Counted from the stretch's first letter, positions 14,030 to 23,717 are shown. The stretch: 64,000 nucleotides of DNA from Tuberibacillus sp. Marseille-P3662 (GCF_900178005.1 NZ_FXBS01000006.1:1116001-1180000), one strand, 5' to 3'. The notes: a model not told the origin generated them from the sequence alone. Numbers and translations: made by a program.

Positions 14030-15187
14030 ATGAGCAGTATTAGTTACAGGCAACATAAGGGTAAATGGGAATATAGAATCGTGTATGAAGATCCCTTTAC
14101 TCAAAAACCTAAGGAAAAATCAAAACGTGGATTCAGAACTAAGCCAGAAGCACGTTATGCAGCGCAGGAAATGGAGAAAAAATTGCTTAATGGAAACGAA
14201 TACGACACTCCGTTTGCCTTGAAAAATTATCTTAGGGAATGGTTAACAACATTCAAGGAAAACAACGTTAGCAAGAATACGTATGAGCTTCATGAACACA
14301 ATGTTGAAAATCACATCATCCCTTATTTTAAGGACATCAACATAACGGATATTAAGCCTATGATGTACCAAAAATTTATTAATTATCTTATTGACGAGGA
14401 TCAGCAGGATTATAGCAAGCGTACTACTGAGATTATTCATGGGACGATGTTCAATGCTTTAAACAAAGCTGTCTCTATGGGTAAATTAGAGAAAAACCCC
14501 TGTCTAGACGTTGAAATTAAAATTAAGCCTAAGAAAAATGGTGATGACCTGAAATACATGAAAAGTGAAGATATTTCTTTGTTTTTGAAAACAGCTTATA
14601 AATACGGATATATTTATTACATTTACTTTAAAACGTTGATTAACACGGGTTTGAGAAAAGGTGAAGCCGCTGCCCTTCAGTGGGATGATATTGACTTCAA
14701 AGAAAACAAAATTAAAATTACGAAAACGTTAGATTTCAAGGCTAAGACAAGAGATGAGATATTTGGTGATACAAAAACTTATCATTCAAAACGGGTGATC
14801 AAAATAAACAAGTTGTTAGCTGATGATTTACGGATGCACATGAAATATCAAAACGATAACAAACTTATTCTCAATGAAGCTTACGATCATAAGTCAAATT
14901 TGGTTTTTGCTAGAAAAGACGGTTCATTTTTGCCTAAATCTAGTTTGTTTAATGCTTTTGAACGCATTCTTAAACGCGCTGGACTTCAAAAGCTCCCCAT
15001 TCACTCAACTCGACATACTCATGCTGTACTTCTATTGGAATCTAAGGCAAGTATGAAATACATTCAAGAAAGGCTTGGTCACAAAAGCATAGAAATCACG
15101 GCTGATATTTACTCGCATATTAGTGACAAAATTGATAATGATTCGATGGATCAATATGATGATTACATGAATACGATTTTAGAATAA
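14030..15187 (+). CDS. Prophage integrase (tyrosine recombinase)
   Basis: A 385-aa protein of the Tn916/phage type. Residues 1-55 form an AP2-like arm-binding domain (SYRQHKGKWEYRI), about 60-165 the SAM-like core-binding domain and 175-375 the catalytic domain with Arg209 (NTGLRKGE), His325 and Arg328 (HSTRH), His351 (LGHKS) and Tyr361 (DIYSHI). GAAAGGAG precedes the ATG. It lies at the very end of the element, next to glnA and a cluster of short repeats, the normal place for an integrase beside its attachment site. Confidence 0.93.
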   Translation: MSSISYRQHKGKWEYRIVYEDPFTQKPKEKSKRGFRTKPEARYAAQEMEKKLLNGNEYDTPFALKNYLREWLTTFKENNVSKNTYELHEHNVENHIIPYFKDINITDIKPMMYQKFINYLIDEDQQDYSKRTTEIIHGTMFNALNKAVSMGKLEKNPCLDVEIKIKPKKNGDDLKYMKSEDISLFLKTAYKYGYIYYIYFKTLINTGLRKGEAAALQWDDIDFKENKIKITKTLDFKAKTRDEIFGDTKTYHSKRVIKINKLLADDLRMHMKYQNDNKLILNEAYDHKSNLVFARKDGSFLPKSSLFNAFERILKRAGLQKLPIHSTRHTHAVLLLESKASMKYIQERLGHKSIEITADIYSHISDKIDNDSMDQYDDYMNTILE

Positions 15188-15250
15188 TTCTTGGGTGTTG
15201 CTTGGGTACCCACATAACTCACCCTCATTAAACCTCAAAACACCCAAGAA
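15188..15250. repeat. Probable attachment-site region with integrase-arm repeats
   Basis: Directly after the integrase stop, TTCTTGGGTGTT (15188-15199) is mirrored by AACACCCAAGAA (15239-15250), a perfect 12-bp inverted repeat. CTTGGGT also occurs twice in direct orientation at the left side (15190 and 15201). Clusters of such heptamers next to an integrase gene are typical arm-binding sites. The crossover core cannot be defined because the other prophage end is outside the window. Confidence 0.5.
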
Positions 15251-15255
15251 ATAAT

Positions 15256-15285
15256 AATCCCTCGACGCCTGAGCGCCAAGGGATT
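15256..15285 (-). terminator. glnA terminator
   Basis: On the minus strand AATCCCTTGGCGC and GCGTCGAGGGATT pair over 13 bp (with G-U pairs) around a TCAG loop, followed by ATTATTATTT. It starts 6 bp after the glnA stop and appears intact, so integration of the prophage did not remove it. Confidence 0.8.
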
Positions 15286-15291
15286 CAAAGA

Positions 15292-16626
15292 TTAATAGGT
15301 AGCCATATATTGATCGCGTTCCCACGGGTGGACTTGCGTGCGGAACATATCCCATTCAATTTCTTTTGATTCGATGAAATGTTCTAAGGTATGTTCTCCA
15401 AGGGATTCGCTGATAATTTTGTCCGCTTTAAGTAGCTCAATGGCTTCTTTTAATGTTGCTGGCAAGTCTTGAATGCCTTCCTCTTCCCGTTCTTCTTGAT
15501 CCATGACGTAAATATTCTTATCAACGGGATCAGGTGGGGTCATTTTGTTTTTGACACCGTCAAGACCAGCAGCGAGCATCGTTGTCATGGCCAAATATGG
15601 ATTGGCGGATGGATCTACACTTCGAACCTCAATACGTGTGCTCAAGCCGCGAGAAGCCGGAATACGGACGAGAGGACTACGGTTTTGCATCGACCAAGCC
15701 ACATAGCTTGGGGCTTCAAATCCTGGTACAAGCCGCTTATATGAATTCACAATAGGATTCGTTACAGCAGTGAACCCGCGAGCGTGTTTGACAACGCCGG
15801 CAATGAATTGCATAGCCGTATCATTTAATTGCGATTCGGTCTCAGGGTCATAGAATGCATTATCCTTGCCATTAAATAATGACATGTTAGCATGCATACC
15901 CGATCCGTTGACACCGAAAAGCGGTTTTGGCATAAAGGTCGCATGTAAACCATGCTTTCTGGCGATGGTTTTAACAACGAGTTTAAACGTTTGGATATTA
16001 TCACACGTTGTCACCGCATCAGCATATTTGAAGTCAATTTCATGCTGCCCAGGAGCAACTTCGTGGTGAGAAGCTTCGATTTCAAAACCCATGTCTTCAA
16101 GCTCAAGCACAATATCACGTCGGCAGTTTTCACCAAGATCCGTTGGGGCCAAATCGAAATAACCGCCTTTGTCATTCAGTTCAAGCGTGGGATCGCCCTT
16201 TTCATCCATTTTAAAGAGGAAGAATTCTGGTTCCGGTCCGATATTAAAATGCGTGAAACCAAGGTCTTCCATTTCCTTTAACTGTCGTTTCAAAACAGTA
16301 CGAGGGTCCCCTTCGAACGGTGTGCCATCAGGGCTGTAAATATCACAGATCAGACGGGCGACACGGCCTTTTTCTGATGTCCATGGGAAAACGACCCATG
16401 TATCCAAATCAGGATACAAAATCATATCCGATTCTTCAATCCGTACAAATCCTTCAATAGAGGAACCATCAAACATCATATCATTATCTAACGCCTTAGG
16501 CAGTTGATCAACAGGAATCTCAACATTTTTAATAATGCCTAACAGATCCGTGAATTGCAGGCGTACAAATTTAACGTTTTCTTCTTCAGCCATTTTCATA
16601 ATGTCTTCGCGAGAATATTGGCTCAT
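15292..16626 (-). CDS. glnA: Glutamine synthetase, type I
   Basis: A 444-aa protein that makes glutamine from glutamate, ammonia and ATP. Diagnostic stretches include [18 protein letters not shown], the metal-site run GPEPEFFLF, the ATP-site [12 protein letters not shown] and [20 protein letters not shown]. Length and lack of the beta-type adenylylation loop fit the GSI-alpha class of Bacillales, which is feedback-inhibited rather than adenylylated. In B. subtilis glnR precedes glnA in one operon; here the gene before it is the PLP lyase and no glnR is present. A perfect TnrA/GlnR box lies upstream. Confidence 0.97.
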   Translation of the reverse strand: MSQYSREDIMKMAEEENVKFVRLQFTDLLGIIKNVEIPVDQLPKALDNDMMFDGSSIEGFVRIEESDMILYPDLDTWVVFPWTSEKGRVARLICDIYSPDGTPFEGDPRTVLKRQLKEMEDLGFTHFNIGPEPEFFLFKMDEKGDPTLELNDKGGYFDLAPTDLGENCRRDIVLELEDMGFEIEASHHEVAPGQHEIDFKYADAVTTCDNIQTFKLVVKTIARKHGLHATFMPKPLFGVNGSGMHANMSLFNGKDNAFYDPETESQLNDTAMQFIAGVVKHARGFTAVTNPIVNSYKRLVPGFEAPSYVAWSMQNRSPLVRIPASRGLSTRIEVRSVDPSANPYLAMTTMLAAGLDGVKNKMTPPDPVDKNIYVMDQEEREEEGIQDLPATLKEAIELLKADKIISESLGEHTLEHFIESKEIEWDMFRTQVHPWERDQYMATY

Positions 16627-16720
16627 AAAATCAGTGTTCCTCCCAAACTATTTTTTGATGATCTTTCTAGTAACTTGATAGGGTCAGCATACTATAGCCG
16701 TTTAGAGCGGTCATGTTTTA

Positions 16721-16737
16721 TGTTATATTTTCTTACA
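16721..16737 (-). promoter_or_regulatory. TnrA/GlnR box upstream of glnA
   Basis: TGTTA-N7-TTACA matches the 17-bp TnrA/GlnR consensus TGTNA-N7-TNACA exactly. It lies about 95 bp before the glnA ATG. A -10-like TATAGT is present some 30 bp downstream on the minus strand. It indicates nitrogen control of glnA by a regulator encoded elsewhere. Confidence 0.75.
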
Positions 16738-16768
16738 ATAAAAAACATGGCACCAGCCAATATCCTGT

Positions 16769-18019
16769 TTATGTACTTATTATTGTTTCCAAACCTTGTG
16801 ACACGGCGATTTTAACATGTTCATAGGTTAGACCTCCTTGGACATAAGCGACATAAGGTGATCGTAAGGGGGCATCAGCCGTTAACTCTATGCTTGATCC
16901 TTGGACAAAGGTACCTGCAGCCATAATCACGGGATCATCATAACCTGGCATATCATCTGGATATGGCTTCACATGCGCATTGATTGGAGAGTGTTTTTGA
17001 ACCATTTGGCAAAATTGAACTAATTCTTGCTTCGTGTTAAACGAAACGGTTTGGACCAAATCCGTTCTTGATTCATACCATGTCGGTGAAGCCTGATATC
17101 CCGCTTCTTCCAGCAAAGCTGCTGTGAATACAGCCCCTTTGAGGGCCTGAGCGGTGACGTGCGGCGCGAGAAATAAACCTTGATACATTAAATCTAATCC
17201 GGAGAAAGCCGGACCGACCTCTCTACCAATACCTGGCGCTGTCATTCGCCCGGCACATTGTTCGATCAGCGATGTTCGTCCCGCGATATATCCCCCAGTC
17301 TTCGCCAACCCACCGCCAGGATTTTTAATCAGTGACCCGGCAATAAGATCAGCTCCGATATGCGGCGGCTCCAATTCTTCAACAAATTCACCATAACAAT
17401 TATCAACAAAAACAATGATTTCAGGATGAGCCTTTTTAATCAGCTTTATCATCTTATCAATATCCCCAACTGAAAAGGACGGACGACTTTCGTAACCACG
17501 TGAGCGCTGAATAGCTATCATCTTGGTTTGTCCAGTTATCGCATTTAGGACTTCATTAGAATCCATCTCATTATCAGATGTTAACGGCAGCCAGCGGCAA
17601 TGAATACCATAGTCTTGCAATGTCCCCGATGCATTGCCTCGCCACCCGATCACTTCATCAAGCGTGTCATAAGGTTTACCACTGATGTAGACTAACTCAT
17701 CACCAGGGCGCAAGACGCCAAAAAAGGCAGTGCTTATGGCATGGGTTCCAGACACGATTTGTGGGCGGACAAGCGCATCTTCTGCTCCGAAAACATCAGC
17801 ATAAATAGCTTCCAAAGTATCCCTTCCAAGGTCATCATAGCCGTATCCTGTTGTTCCTGTTAGATGGGTATCACTGACTTGATGCTCTTGAAAACTTTTA
17901 ATGACGCGAAATTGGTTAGCTTCGGCAATCTGGTCAATTTGCTTCATTTGTGGTTGAATCTTGGCCTCAGCTTCTTCAGCCATGGATTGTATGTTCGTTA
18001 AATGGGTTGTTTGCTTCAT
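16769..18019 (-). CDS. ynbB: YnbB-like PLP enzyme (methionine gamma-lyase / aluminium-resistance family)
   Basis: A 416-aa protein of the Cys/Met-metabolism PLP fold. Conserved family stretches include TGYGYDDLGRDTLEAIYADVFG, the nucleotide- or PLP-contact DNCYGEFVEE and the probable Schiff-base lysine in GSLIKNPGGGLAKTGGYIAG. These proteins are annotated as methionine gamma-lyase-like or aluminium-resistance proteins; the true substrate is unsettled. It lies between hflX and glnA, as in B. subtilis, where it precedes glnR. Confidence 0.88.
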   Translation of the reverse strand: MKQTTHLTNIQSMAEEAEAKIQPQMKQIDQIAEANQFRVIKSFQEHQVSDTHLTGTTGYGYDDLGRDTLEAIYADVFGAEDALVRPQIVSGTHAISTAFFGVLRPGDELVYISGKPYDTLDEVIGWRGNASGTLQDYGIHCRWLPLTSDNEMDSNEVLNAITGQTKMIAIQRSRGYESRPSFSVGDIDKMIKLIKKAHPEIIVFVDNCYGEFVEELEPPHIGADLIAGSLIKNPGGGLAKTGGYIAGRTSLIEQCAGRMTAPGIGREVGPAFSGLDLMYQGLFLAPHVTAQALKGAVFTAALLEEAGYQASPTWYESRTDLVQTVSFNTKQELVQFCQMVQKHSPINAHVKPYPDDMPGYDDPVIMAAGTFVQGSSIELTADAPLRSPYVAYVQGGLTYEHVKIAVSQGLETIIST

Positions 18020-18048
18020 AATTATAGTAGCTCCTTAGTGCTTTTACT

Positions 18049-19287
18049 CTAGGTTCTTAATTGCTGGCTAAATGGGGAATCTTGTCTAACAAAACCTTTG
18101 ATAAAGATGGATTGCTCGGCCTCATCCCATTGTCTCTCTTGAACGATGGTTTGGTTATAAAGGTCTGATAAAAACCGACCATCCTCAGGGGTCACCATCA
18201 CTTCGTATGGTGAACTTTGCTCTTTTATTTTATCTTCAATAACGCCTTTTAGATAGTTAATATCTTCTTGCTGATAAGCCGAAATGTGACAAGCATTTTT
18301 AAATGACGGGAGGACATTATCATGGGTCAGGTCATTCTTATTAAAAATCAACAATTTGGGTATGTTGCCTGCTCCGAGTTCAGTTAATAACTGATTCACC
18401 GTCGTCTCATGTTGTCTATAATCGGGATGTGATGCATCAATCACATGTAAGATCAAATCAGCTTCTTTGACTTCTTCTAAGGTTGATCTAAAAGCTGCAA
18501 TCAACGAGGTCGGTAAATGTTGTATAAATCCCACGGTATCCGTTAATAGGCCAGTAAACCCGCTTGGTGTTTGAACTTTGCGTGTCAATGGATCCAATGT
18601 GGCAAATAGTTGGTTTTCCTCAAGCGCTCCGGCTTGCGTTAATTGATTAAAAAGGGTGGACTTGCCGGCATTTGTATAACCAACCAATGCCATCTGAAAA
18701 GATTGATTACTTTTTCTGCGCTCGCGATACCGTTCACGGTGCTTAACGACGGTATCGAGCTGCTTTTTAATATCACTGATCCGGCCGCGAATGTGCCGGC
18801 GATCAATCTCCAATTTCGTTTCACCGGGGCCGCGTGTACCAATCCCCGCACCGAGCCTGGAAAGTTGTTCACCGATACCACTTAGACGTGGCAGCATATA
18901 TTGCAACTGAGCCAGCTCTACTTGCAACTGACCCTCCTTAGACCTTGCACGAGAAGCAAAGATATCAAGAATGAGTTGAGTTCGGTCAATAATTTTACTT
19001 TCTAAGTTTTTACTAATCTGTGCATGTTGACTTGGCGACAATTCATCGTTAAAAATCACCGTGTCTGCTTGCATCTCCGCTTCAAGGTTGGCCAATTCCT
19101 GTAATTTACCTTTGCCTATATAAGTAGAAGGTTCAATTCGTTTCCTGCTTTGTGTTACCACGGTAGCCACTTCGCCACCTGCTGTCGTTGTCAATGCAGC
19201 TAATTCCTGCATTGAGTATTCATATTCAGTGGGATGGGAATCGGGTAACCGGCATCCGACGAGTATTGCTTGTTCAATGCTTTCCAT
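18049..19287 (-). CDS. hflX: GTPase HflX
   Basis: A 412-aa protein. The N-terminal HflX domain with its glycine-rich helical part (RLSGIGEQLSRLGAGIGTRGPGETKLE) is followed by a G domain: G1 GYTNAGKSTL, G3 DTVGF and G4 NKND. HflX splits stalled or hibernating 70S ribosomes, notably in heat stress. It follows spoVK with an 18-bp gap, so the two are probably co-transcribed, as in B. subtilis (ynbA). Confidence 0.95.
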   Translation of the reverse strand: MESIEQAILVGCRLPDSHPTEYEYSMQELAALTTTAGGEVATVVTQSRKRIEPSTYIGKGKLQELANLEAEMQADTVIFNDELSPSQHAQISKNLESKIIDRTQLILDIFASRARSKEGQLQVELAQLQYMLPRLSGIGEQLSRLGAGIGTRGPGETKLEIDRRHIRGRISDIKKQLDTVVKHRERYRERRKSNQSFQMALVGYTNAGKSTLFNQLTQAGALEENQLFATLDPLTRKVQTPSGFTGLLTDTVGFIQHLPTSLIAAFRSTLEEVKEADLILHVIDASHPDYRQHETTVNQLLTELGAGNIPKLLIFNKNDLTHDNVLPSFKNACHISAYQQEDINYLKGVIEDKIKEQSSPYEVMVTPEDGRFLSDLYNQTIVQERQWDEAEQSIFIKGFVRQDSPFSQQLRT

Positions 19288-19305
19288 TGATATGAGTCCC
19301 TGCCT

Positions 19306-20259
19306 TTATTCATATTCATCACTATCTTCAATCATAATGTCACCAATCCTTAGGGTCAATAAGGACTCCTTATCCATACTGCCTTCACGCATCAGCCTAA
19401 CAGCCTGGCGCCGGATCATTTTTTCAATCATGTTGCGAATATATCGTCCGTTGCTGAATCCTTGGTGCTGCATCATTAACTTATGTTGTAAATGTCGACT
19501 GAACTTAGCTTTTGCTTCACTTGTCATCCGGTACTCTCGATCATCGAGCATTTGCTGCGTGATTTGCATCAACTCATTGTCACTATAATCTGGAAAGGAT
19601 ATATGATTGGGAAACCGTGATGGTAATCCTGGATTTAACCTTAAAAACTCATCCATTTCTTTAGGATAGCCGGCTAATATTAAAATAAACTCCCCTTTTT
19701 TATCCTCCATGTGCTTCACTAATGTATCAATGGCTTCTTTTCCGAAGTCCTTTTCACCGCCGCGGGCCAATGCGTAAGCCTCATCAACAAACAAAACACC
19801 GCCAGAAGCTTTTTTGATTAAATCACGTGTTTTCTGGGCTGTCTGACCGATGTATTCTCCCACTAAGTCAGCCCGTTCCGCTTCAATTAAATGGCCTTTT
19901 TCCAACACATTCATGTCACGGAACAATTCTCCAATCAAACGAGCAATTGTCGTTTTCCCCGTTCCCGGATTCCCTTTAAAAATCATGTGTAATGATTGTG
20001 ATTCGGTCTTAAGATTCTGTTCTTGTCTCAGTTGATTAATATAAATCCATGCATAGATTTCCTTGACTGTTTCTTTCACCATATCCATACCAACCATTTG
20101 GTTTAGCTTCTTCTCCAAATCTTTCAACGGCTGGTCATTCATCTTAGCTTTAATATCAGCTGTTTTCGGTAATCGCCGGGAAGCCTGTTGTTGTTTATCT
20201 TGTTGATTAAAGACAACATTAATCCGGCCTTGCTGCCTCACCGTCATATTGTCTGTCAT
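19306..20259 (-). CDS. spoVK: Stage V sporulation protein K (AAA+ ATPase)
   Basis: About 317 aa from ATG 20259, which has GGGGTG upstream; a GTG at 20268 gives three more residues. CbbX-like AAA+ protein: Walker A GNPGTGKTTIAR, Walker B GVLFVDEAYAL, and the sensor/arginine region GLPSRFPNHISFPDYS. SpoVK acts in the mother cell late in sporulation, in spore maturation. The 200-bp gap to hfq holds its promoter; I could not identify a convincing sigma-E site there. Confidence 0.94.
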   Translation of the reverse strand: MTDNMTVRQQGRINVVFNQQDKQQQASRRLPKTADIKAKMNDQPLKDLEKKLNQMVGMDMVKETVKEIYAWIYINQLRQEQNLKTESQSLHMIFKGNPGTGKTTIARLIGELFRDMNVLEKGHLIEAERADLVGEYIGQTAQKTRDLIKKASGGVLFVDEAYALARGGEKDFGKEAIDTLVKHMEDKKGEFILILAGYPKEMDEFLRLNPGLPSRFPNHISFPDYSDNELMQITQQMLDDREYRMTSEAKAKFSRHLQHKLMMQHQGFSNGRYIRNMIEKMIRRQAVRLMREGSMDKESLLTLRIGDIMIEDSDEYE

Positions 20260-20461
20260 GTTGTTCACCCCGCTGCTTTTTTGGAGGGATTGCCTTTCCT
20301 AGTCACGCTCATTAATACAGCATATGAGCAACATTCCATTTTTACAAATACCAATTTCTTAACAAATTGATATAAAGGAAATATGTTCCGAAAATTTTGT
20401 CAAATAAAGTTGTAGAGCCATGATATCCGTCGATTCTTGCGCTTACCGGGGAAATATTATT

Positions 20462-20492
20462 AAAAAGCTCCCGGAATTACCGGGAGCTTTTT
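20462..20492 (-). terminator. hfq terminator
   Basis: A textbook rho-independent terminator: AAAAAGCTCCCGG and CCGGGAGCTTTTT with a 5-nt loop, located 8 bp after the hfq stop codon. The A/T-flanked stem could also work for the opposite strand. Confidence 0.93.
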
Positions 20493-20500
20493 TAAGGGGC

Positions 20501-20731
20501 TTATCCGTTATCATCGGAAAACTTAACGGGCTTTGCAGGTGCAAATGTTGAAATAGCGTGCTTAAAAATCAATTGCTGCTTACCATCCGTTTCCATCAAG
20601 ACGGTATAATTATCAAAGCCTTTAATATGTCCCTTTAGTTGAAAACCGTTGATTAAAAACAGAGTCACGAAAATATTGTCTTTGCGTATTTGATTCAGAA
20701 AGCTGTCTTGAATGTTGACGGACTGCTTCAT
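20501..20731 (-). CDS. hfq: RNA chaperone Hfq
   Basis: A 76-aa protein. Start ATG 20731 has GGAGGG at 8 bp; the frame could extend six codons further without support. Sm1 ([33 protein letters not shown]) and Sm2 ([12 protein letters not shown], the KHA equivalent of the E. coli YKHA motif) are intact. It forms hexamer rings that bind small RNAs and mRNAs. It follows miaA, the conserved arrangement in most bacteria. Confidence 0.97.
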   Translation of the reverse strand: MKQSVNIQDSFLNQIRKDNIFVTLFLINGFQLKGHIKGFDNYTVLMETDGKQQLIFKHAISTFAPAKPVKFSDDNG

Positions 20732-20763
20732 AAGCCAAACCCTCCTCATTTCTCTCTATCAGT

Positions 20764-21711
20764 TTAATTCGACCTATGTTGGTACATTCCTGCAACAAAT
20801 TCAACGATTTCATCGGCTTTTTTCGAAAAATCATCTAGGGCATCTGTCATGTCAAACCACATGACGTCCATTTGGTGTTCGAACCAAGTAAATTGCCGCT
20901 TAGCAAACTGTCGAGTATGTTTTTTAATTTTTTGAATGGCGGTTTCAAGATTCCATTCACCATCAAAGTATTTAAATAACTCTTTGTAACCAATCCCTTG
21001 AGCTGATTGGGTGCCGTGATGTTCCAGATCATATAACCAGCGAGCTTCTTCAAGCAAGCCATGCTCCATCATTTGATCAACACGATGGTTAATTCTTTCA
21101 TAAAGAATGTCACGAGGCAGGCTGAGGCCAATGACAGTCAGGTCGTACAGTGGCTGAAGCTGTTGATCTGATTCTTGCTGACTTTTAGGAATTCCTGTTT
21201 GCTTATAAATTTCCAAGGCGCGAACAACACGCCTGACATTGTTCGGGTGGATCGCCTCAGCACTTTTAGGGTCCACAGCATTCAGCCGATCGTGCAAAAC
21301 TTGATTCCCTTGATCGAGTGCAATATCTTCTAGCTTCTTACGATAAGCCGGATCCTGATGATCGTTTGTAAATTGATAACGATGTGTAGCAGCTTTCACA
21401 TATAAGCCCGTTCCCCCGACTATGATTGGGAGATGCCCGCGTCCACTGATGTCAGGAATAAGGCGACGAACATCGTGCTGAAAATCGGCAGCTGTATATG
21501 AATCAAGCGGAGACAAGATGTCAAGTAAGTGATGAGAGATTCCTTGTTTTTCGTTATTTTTTATCTTAGCTGTACCAATGGAAAGGTCACGGTAAACTTG
21601 CATAGCATCACCATTAATAATTTCACCATTTAAGGCTTGCGCCAAGGCAATACTAATATCAGTCTTTCCAACAGCCGTAGGACCCACAATCGCTAGCAAG
21701 GGTTCGTTCAT
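20764..21711 (-). CDS. miaA: tRNA dimethylallyltransferase MiaA
   Basis: A 315-aa enzyme from ATG 21711 that adds dimethylallyl to A37 of tRNAs reading U-starting codons; MiaB in this window does the next step. P-loop GPTAVGKTD, then DAMQVYRDLSIGTAK and VGGTGLYVKA are the family motifs. An in-frame extension reaches a TTG at 21846 that has its own GGGGAGG at good spacing; the 45 extra residues do not look like MiaA, so I keep the shorter start but note the alternative. Confidence 0.95.
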   Translation of the reverse strand: MNEPLLAIVGPTAVGKTDISIALAQALNGEIINGDAMQVYRDLSIGTAKIKNNEKQGISHHLLDILSPLDSYTAADFQHDVRRLIPDISGRGHLPIIVGGTGLYVKAATHRYQFTNDHQDPAYRKKLEDIALDQGNQVLHDRLNAVDPKSAEAIHPNNVRRVVRALEIYKQTGIPKSQQESDQQLQPLYDLTVIGLSLPRDILYERINHRVDQMMEHGLLEEARWLYDLEHHGTQSAQGIGYKELFKYFDGEWNLETAIQKIKKHTRQFAKRQFTWFEHQMDVMWFDMTDALDDFSKKADEIVEFVAGMYQHRSN

Positions 21712-21840
21712 GATGGTGATACTCCCCTCTTCCCAATACATTCTTTGATCATGTTTATTTACATTATATTTTAAACCTAGTCTTTCAGTATAGCTATTCC
21801 TTTGTTTTTTAACAACCGTGTCATTCTTAGACTTTATTGA

Positions 21841-21878
21841 AGTCAAGACAACCTCCCCATCTTGAGCTTGTCTTGACT
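21841..21878 (-). terminator. Inverted repeat after the antiporter gene
   Basis: AGTCAAGACAA (21841-21851) and TTGTCTTGACT (21868-21878) form a perfect 11-bp stem between nhaC and miaA. No good T-run follows, and the stem includes the possible ribosome-binding site of the extended miaA frame, so it could be a terminator or a translational control structure. Confidence 0.4.
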
Positions 21879-21926
21879 TCTGTTGATATCCTGCTATAGT
21901 TCGGACCCTTTATTAATTGACCTATT

Positions 21927-23582
21927 TTATAGGATAAAAGCTGCCCCAGTAAACAATACTGCCGTTATTCCAGCGGCAATTAAGGCTGGCACTAACTTTG
22001 ACTTTGCATAGTCGACCACGGGCAGATCAAGAATGGTACAGAGTGTGACCGTGTTGTCACTAAGTGGTGATGCAAAAGCACCGAATGTCCCGCTCGCAAA
22101 AACAGCACCTATAACCAATAGTATATTGGCATCAGCCTGATGTCCCAACATGACCCCTAAAGGCATAAGCAATCCCCAAGTCCCCCAAGATGATCCGATA
22201 AAATAAGAAATCAGCGCACCAAGAACGAATATGACAGGCGGGATTAACATCGTGGGAATCCATCCTTGAACATGAGCGGTCACATAATCTGAAAATCCTA
22301 AATCCTCAGAAGCTGCAGAAAGCCCCCAAATTAATGCAAGTAAAACAATAACTGACATCAATTGGTTACCACCTTCGATAAAATGAGTGACAATCTTCGA
22401 TACCTTAAATTTTTGAAACATCACTAAGATGACCGCAAAAATAATGGCAATCAATAAGGCTTCTAACATGACTCCTAATGCATCAACTTTTATGAAGGAT
22501 TGGAGAAAGGATTGGGCTTTAAAATGACCATCCCACCAACTTAAGAACAATGTTAATATTAACATGATGCCTAAGGGGAGAAGTAAATTCCATGGACGAG
22601 ACGGTGGTGTGTCATCGTTTTCGTCATGGCTTTTTTGTTCATTTTCCTGCTGTTGTTGGTCGTTTGAGTGATCAAGTTTATCAGCTTGAATATGATTGTC
22701 GGCAGCTTCTGGATGTCGAGCATATTCCTCATTATATTTTTTTTGATTGATTTGGCTCACATTATTTGATGACGGGACTTGATGAAGATCGCTCGGATTG
22801 ACAGCACTTTCCTCTGCATGTTCAACCGTATGATCGGGTTTTGATTGTTTTTCAGGTGCGCCCTCTGAAGAGGCCTTTGATGATTGAACATCATCGGGAG
22901 CTGTCCCTTCAAATTGATGATCTTTTTCCCCTTTGGGATGGACAAAGAATGTGTAATAAATCCCTACAAGAACTATCACAAAAGAAAAAAAGTTAAATGG
23001 GATACTTTTGACATAAGTCACATATGCCCCCTGATTAATCCCCGCATTTTGTAACGAACTATTGATCACCTGAACCATATAACCCACAAAAGCGGTTGCT
23101 ATAGGGACTAAGGCAACAATAGGGTTAGATGTCACTTCAATAACAATCCCAATTCGCCGTTTTGACATGTTAAGGCGTTTGCGTAGGGCTTTCATAATGG
23201 GGGTTATCGTCACGATTCGAAAATCTGGATCGCTGAAAGTACCTATCGTTGTTAACCATGTCAGTCCTAAAGCACTTTTTTTAGTCTTTACTTTATGACT
23301 GACAAGATCTACAAATCCCTTGATGCCACCGGCCATTTTAATTAAATTAATCAATCCTGCAAATCCATATAAGAATATAATAATCCTAATGTTTGATGAC
23401 TTAACCGTATTATCAACAATATATGATATGAATTGTTGTATGCCACCTAGTAAAGAGGGATCAACCAAATAACTTCCTAATAACAAAGCAACAAATAGTC
23501 CTGGCTGCACTTGCTTTGTCAATATGGAAACCGGAATAACGATGAGAAATGGCAATAAAGAGAGCCATGATGCTGTATCCAT
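21927..23582 (-). CDS. NhaC-family Na+/H+ antiporter with large hydrophilic loop
   Basis: A 551-aa membrane protein with about 11-12 hydrophobic segments. Family features: WLTTIGTFSDPDFRIVTITPIMKALRKR and, near the end, FGAFASPLSDNTVTLCTILDLPVVDYAKSKL. Residues about 215-325 form a long polar insert rich in Glu, Gln, His, Asn and Ser between membrane segments; this is not usual for NhaC and lacks any domain I know. It likely exports Na+ for H+; substrate could also be an amino acid/anion. Single gene between mutL and miaA. Confidence 0.82.
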   Translation of the reverse strand: MDTASWLSLLPFLIVIPVSILTKQVQPGLFVALLLGSYLVDPSLLGGIQQFISYIVDNTVKSSNIRIIIFLYGFAGLINLIKMAGGIKGFVDLVSHKVKTKKSALGLTWLTTIGTFSDPDFRIVTITPIMKALRKRLNMSKRRIGIVIEVTSNPIVALVPIATAFVGYMVQVINSSLQNAGINQGAYVTYVKSIPFNFFSFVIVLVGIYYTFFVHPKGEKDHQFEGTAPDDVQSSKASSEGAPEKQSKPDHTVEHAEESAVNPSDLHQVPSSNNVSQINQKKYNEEYARHPEAADNHIQADKLDHSNDQQQQENEQKSHDENDDTPPSRPWNLLLPLGIMLILTLFLSWWDGHFKAQSFLQSFIKVDALGVMLEALLIAIIFAVILVMFQKFKVSKIVTHFIEGGNQLMSVIVLLALIWGLSAASEDLGFSDYVTAHVQGWIPTMLIPPVIFVLGALISYFIGSSWGTWGLLMPLGVMLGHQADANILLVIGAVFASGTFGAFASPLSDNTVTLCTILDLPVVDYAKSKLVPALIAAGITAVLFTGAAFIL

Positions 23583-23717
23583 GTAATCACCTCTCTCGCT
23601 ATTATTAGGATTTATCCATATTTTATCCGTATCAATACAAGAGCCATGAAATCACAATACATATTAACCTTTGTTATAACAAAATATAAAATCATTAAAC
23701 AATCCGGAGGTTGGGTT

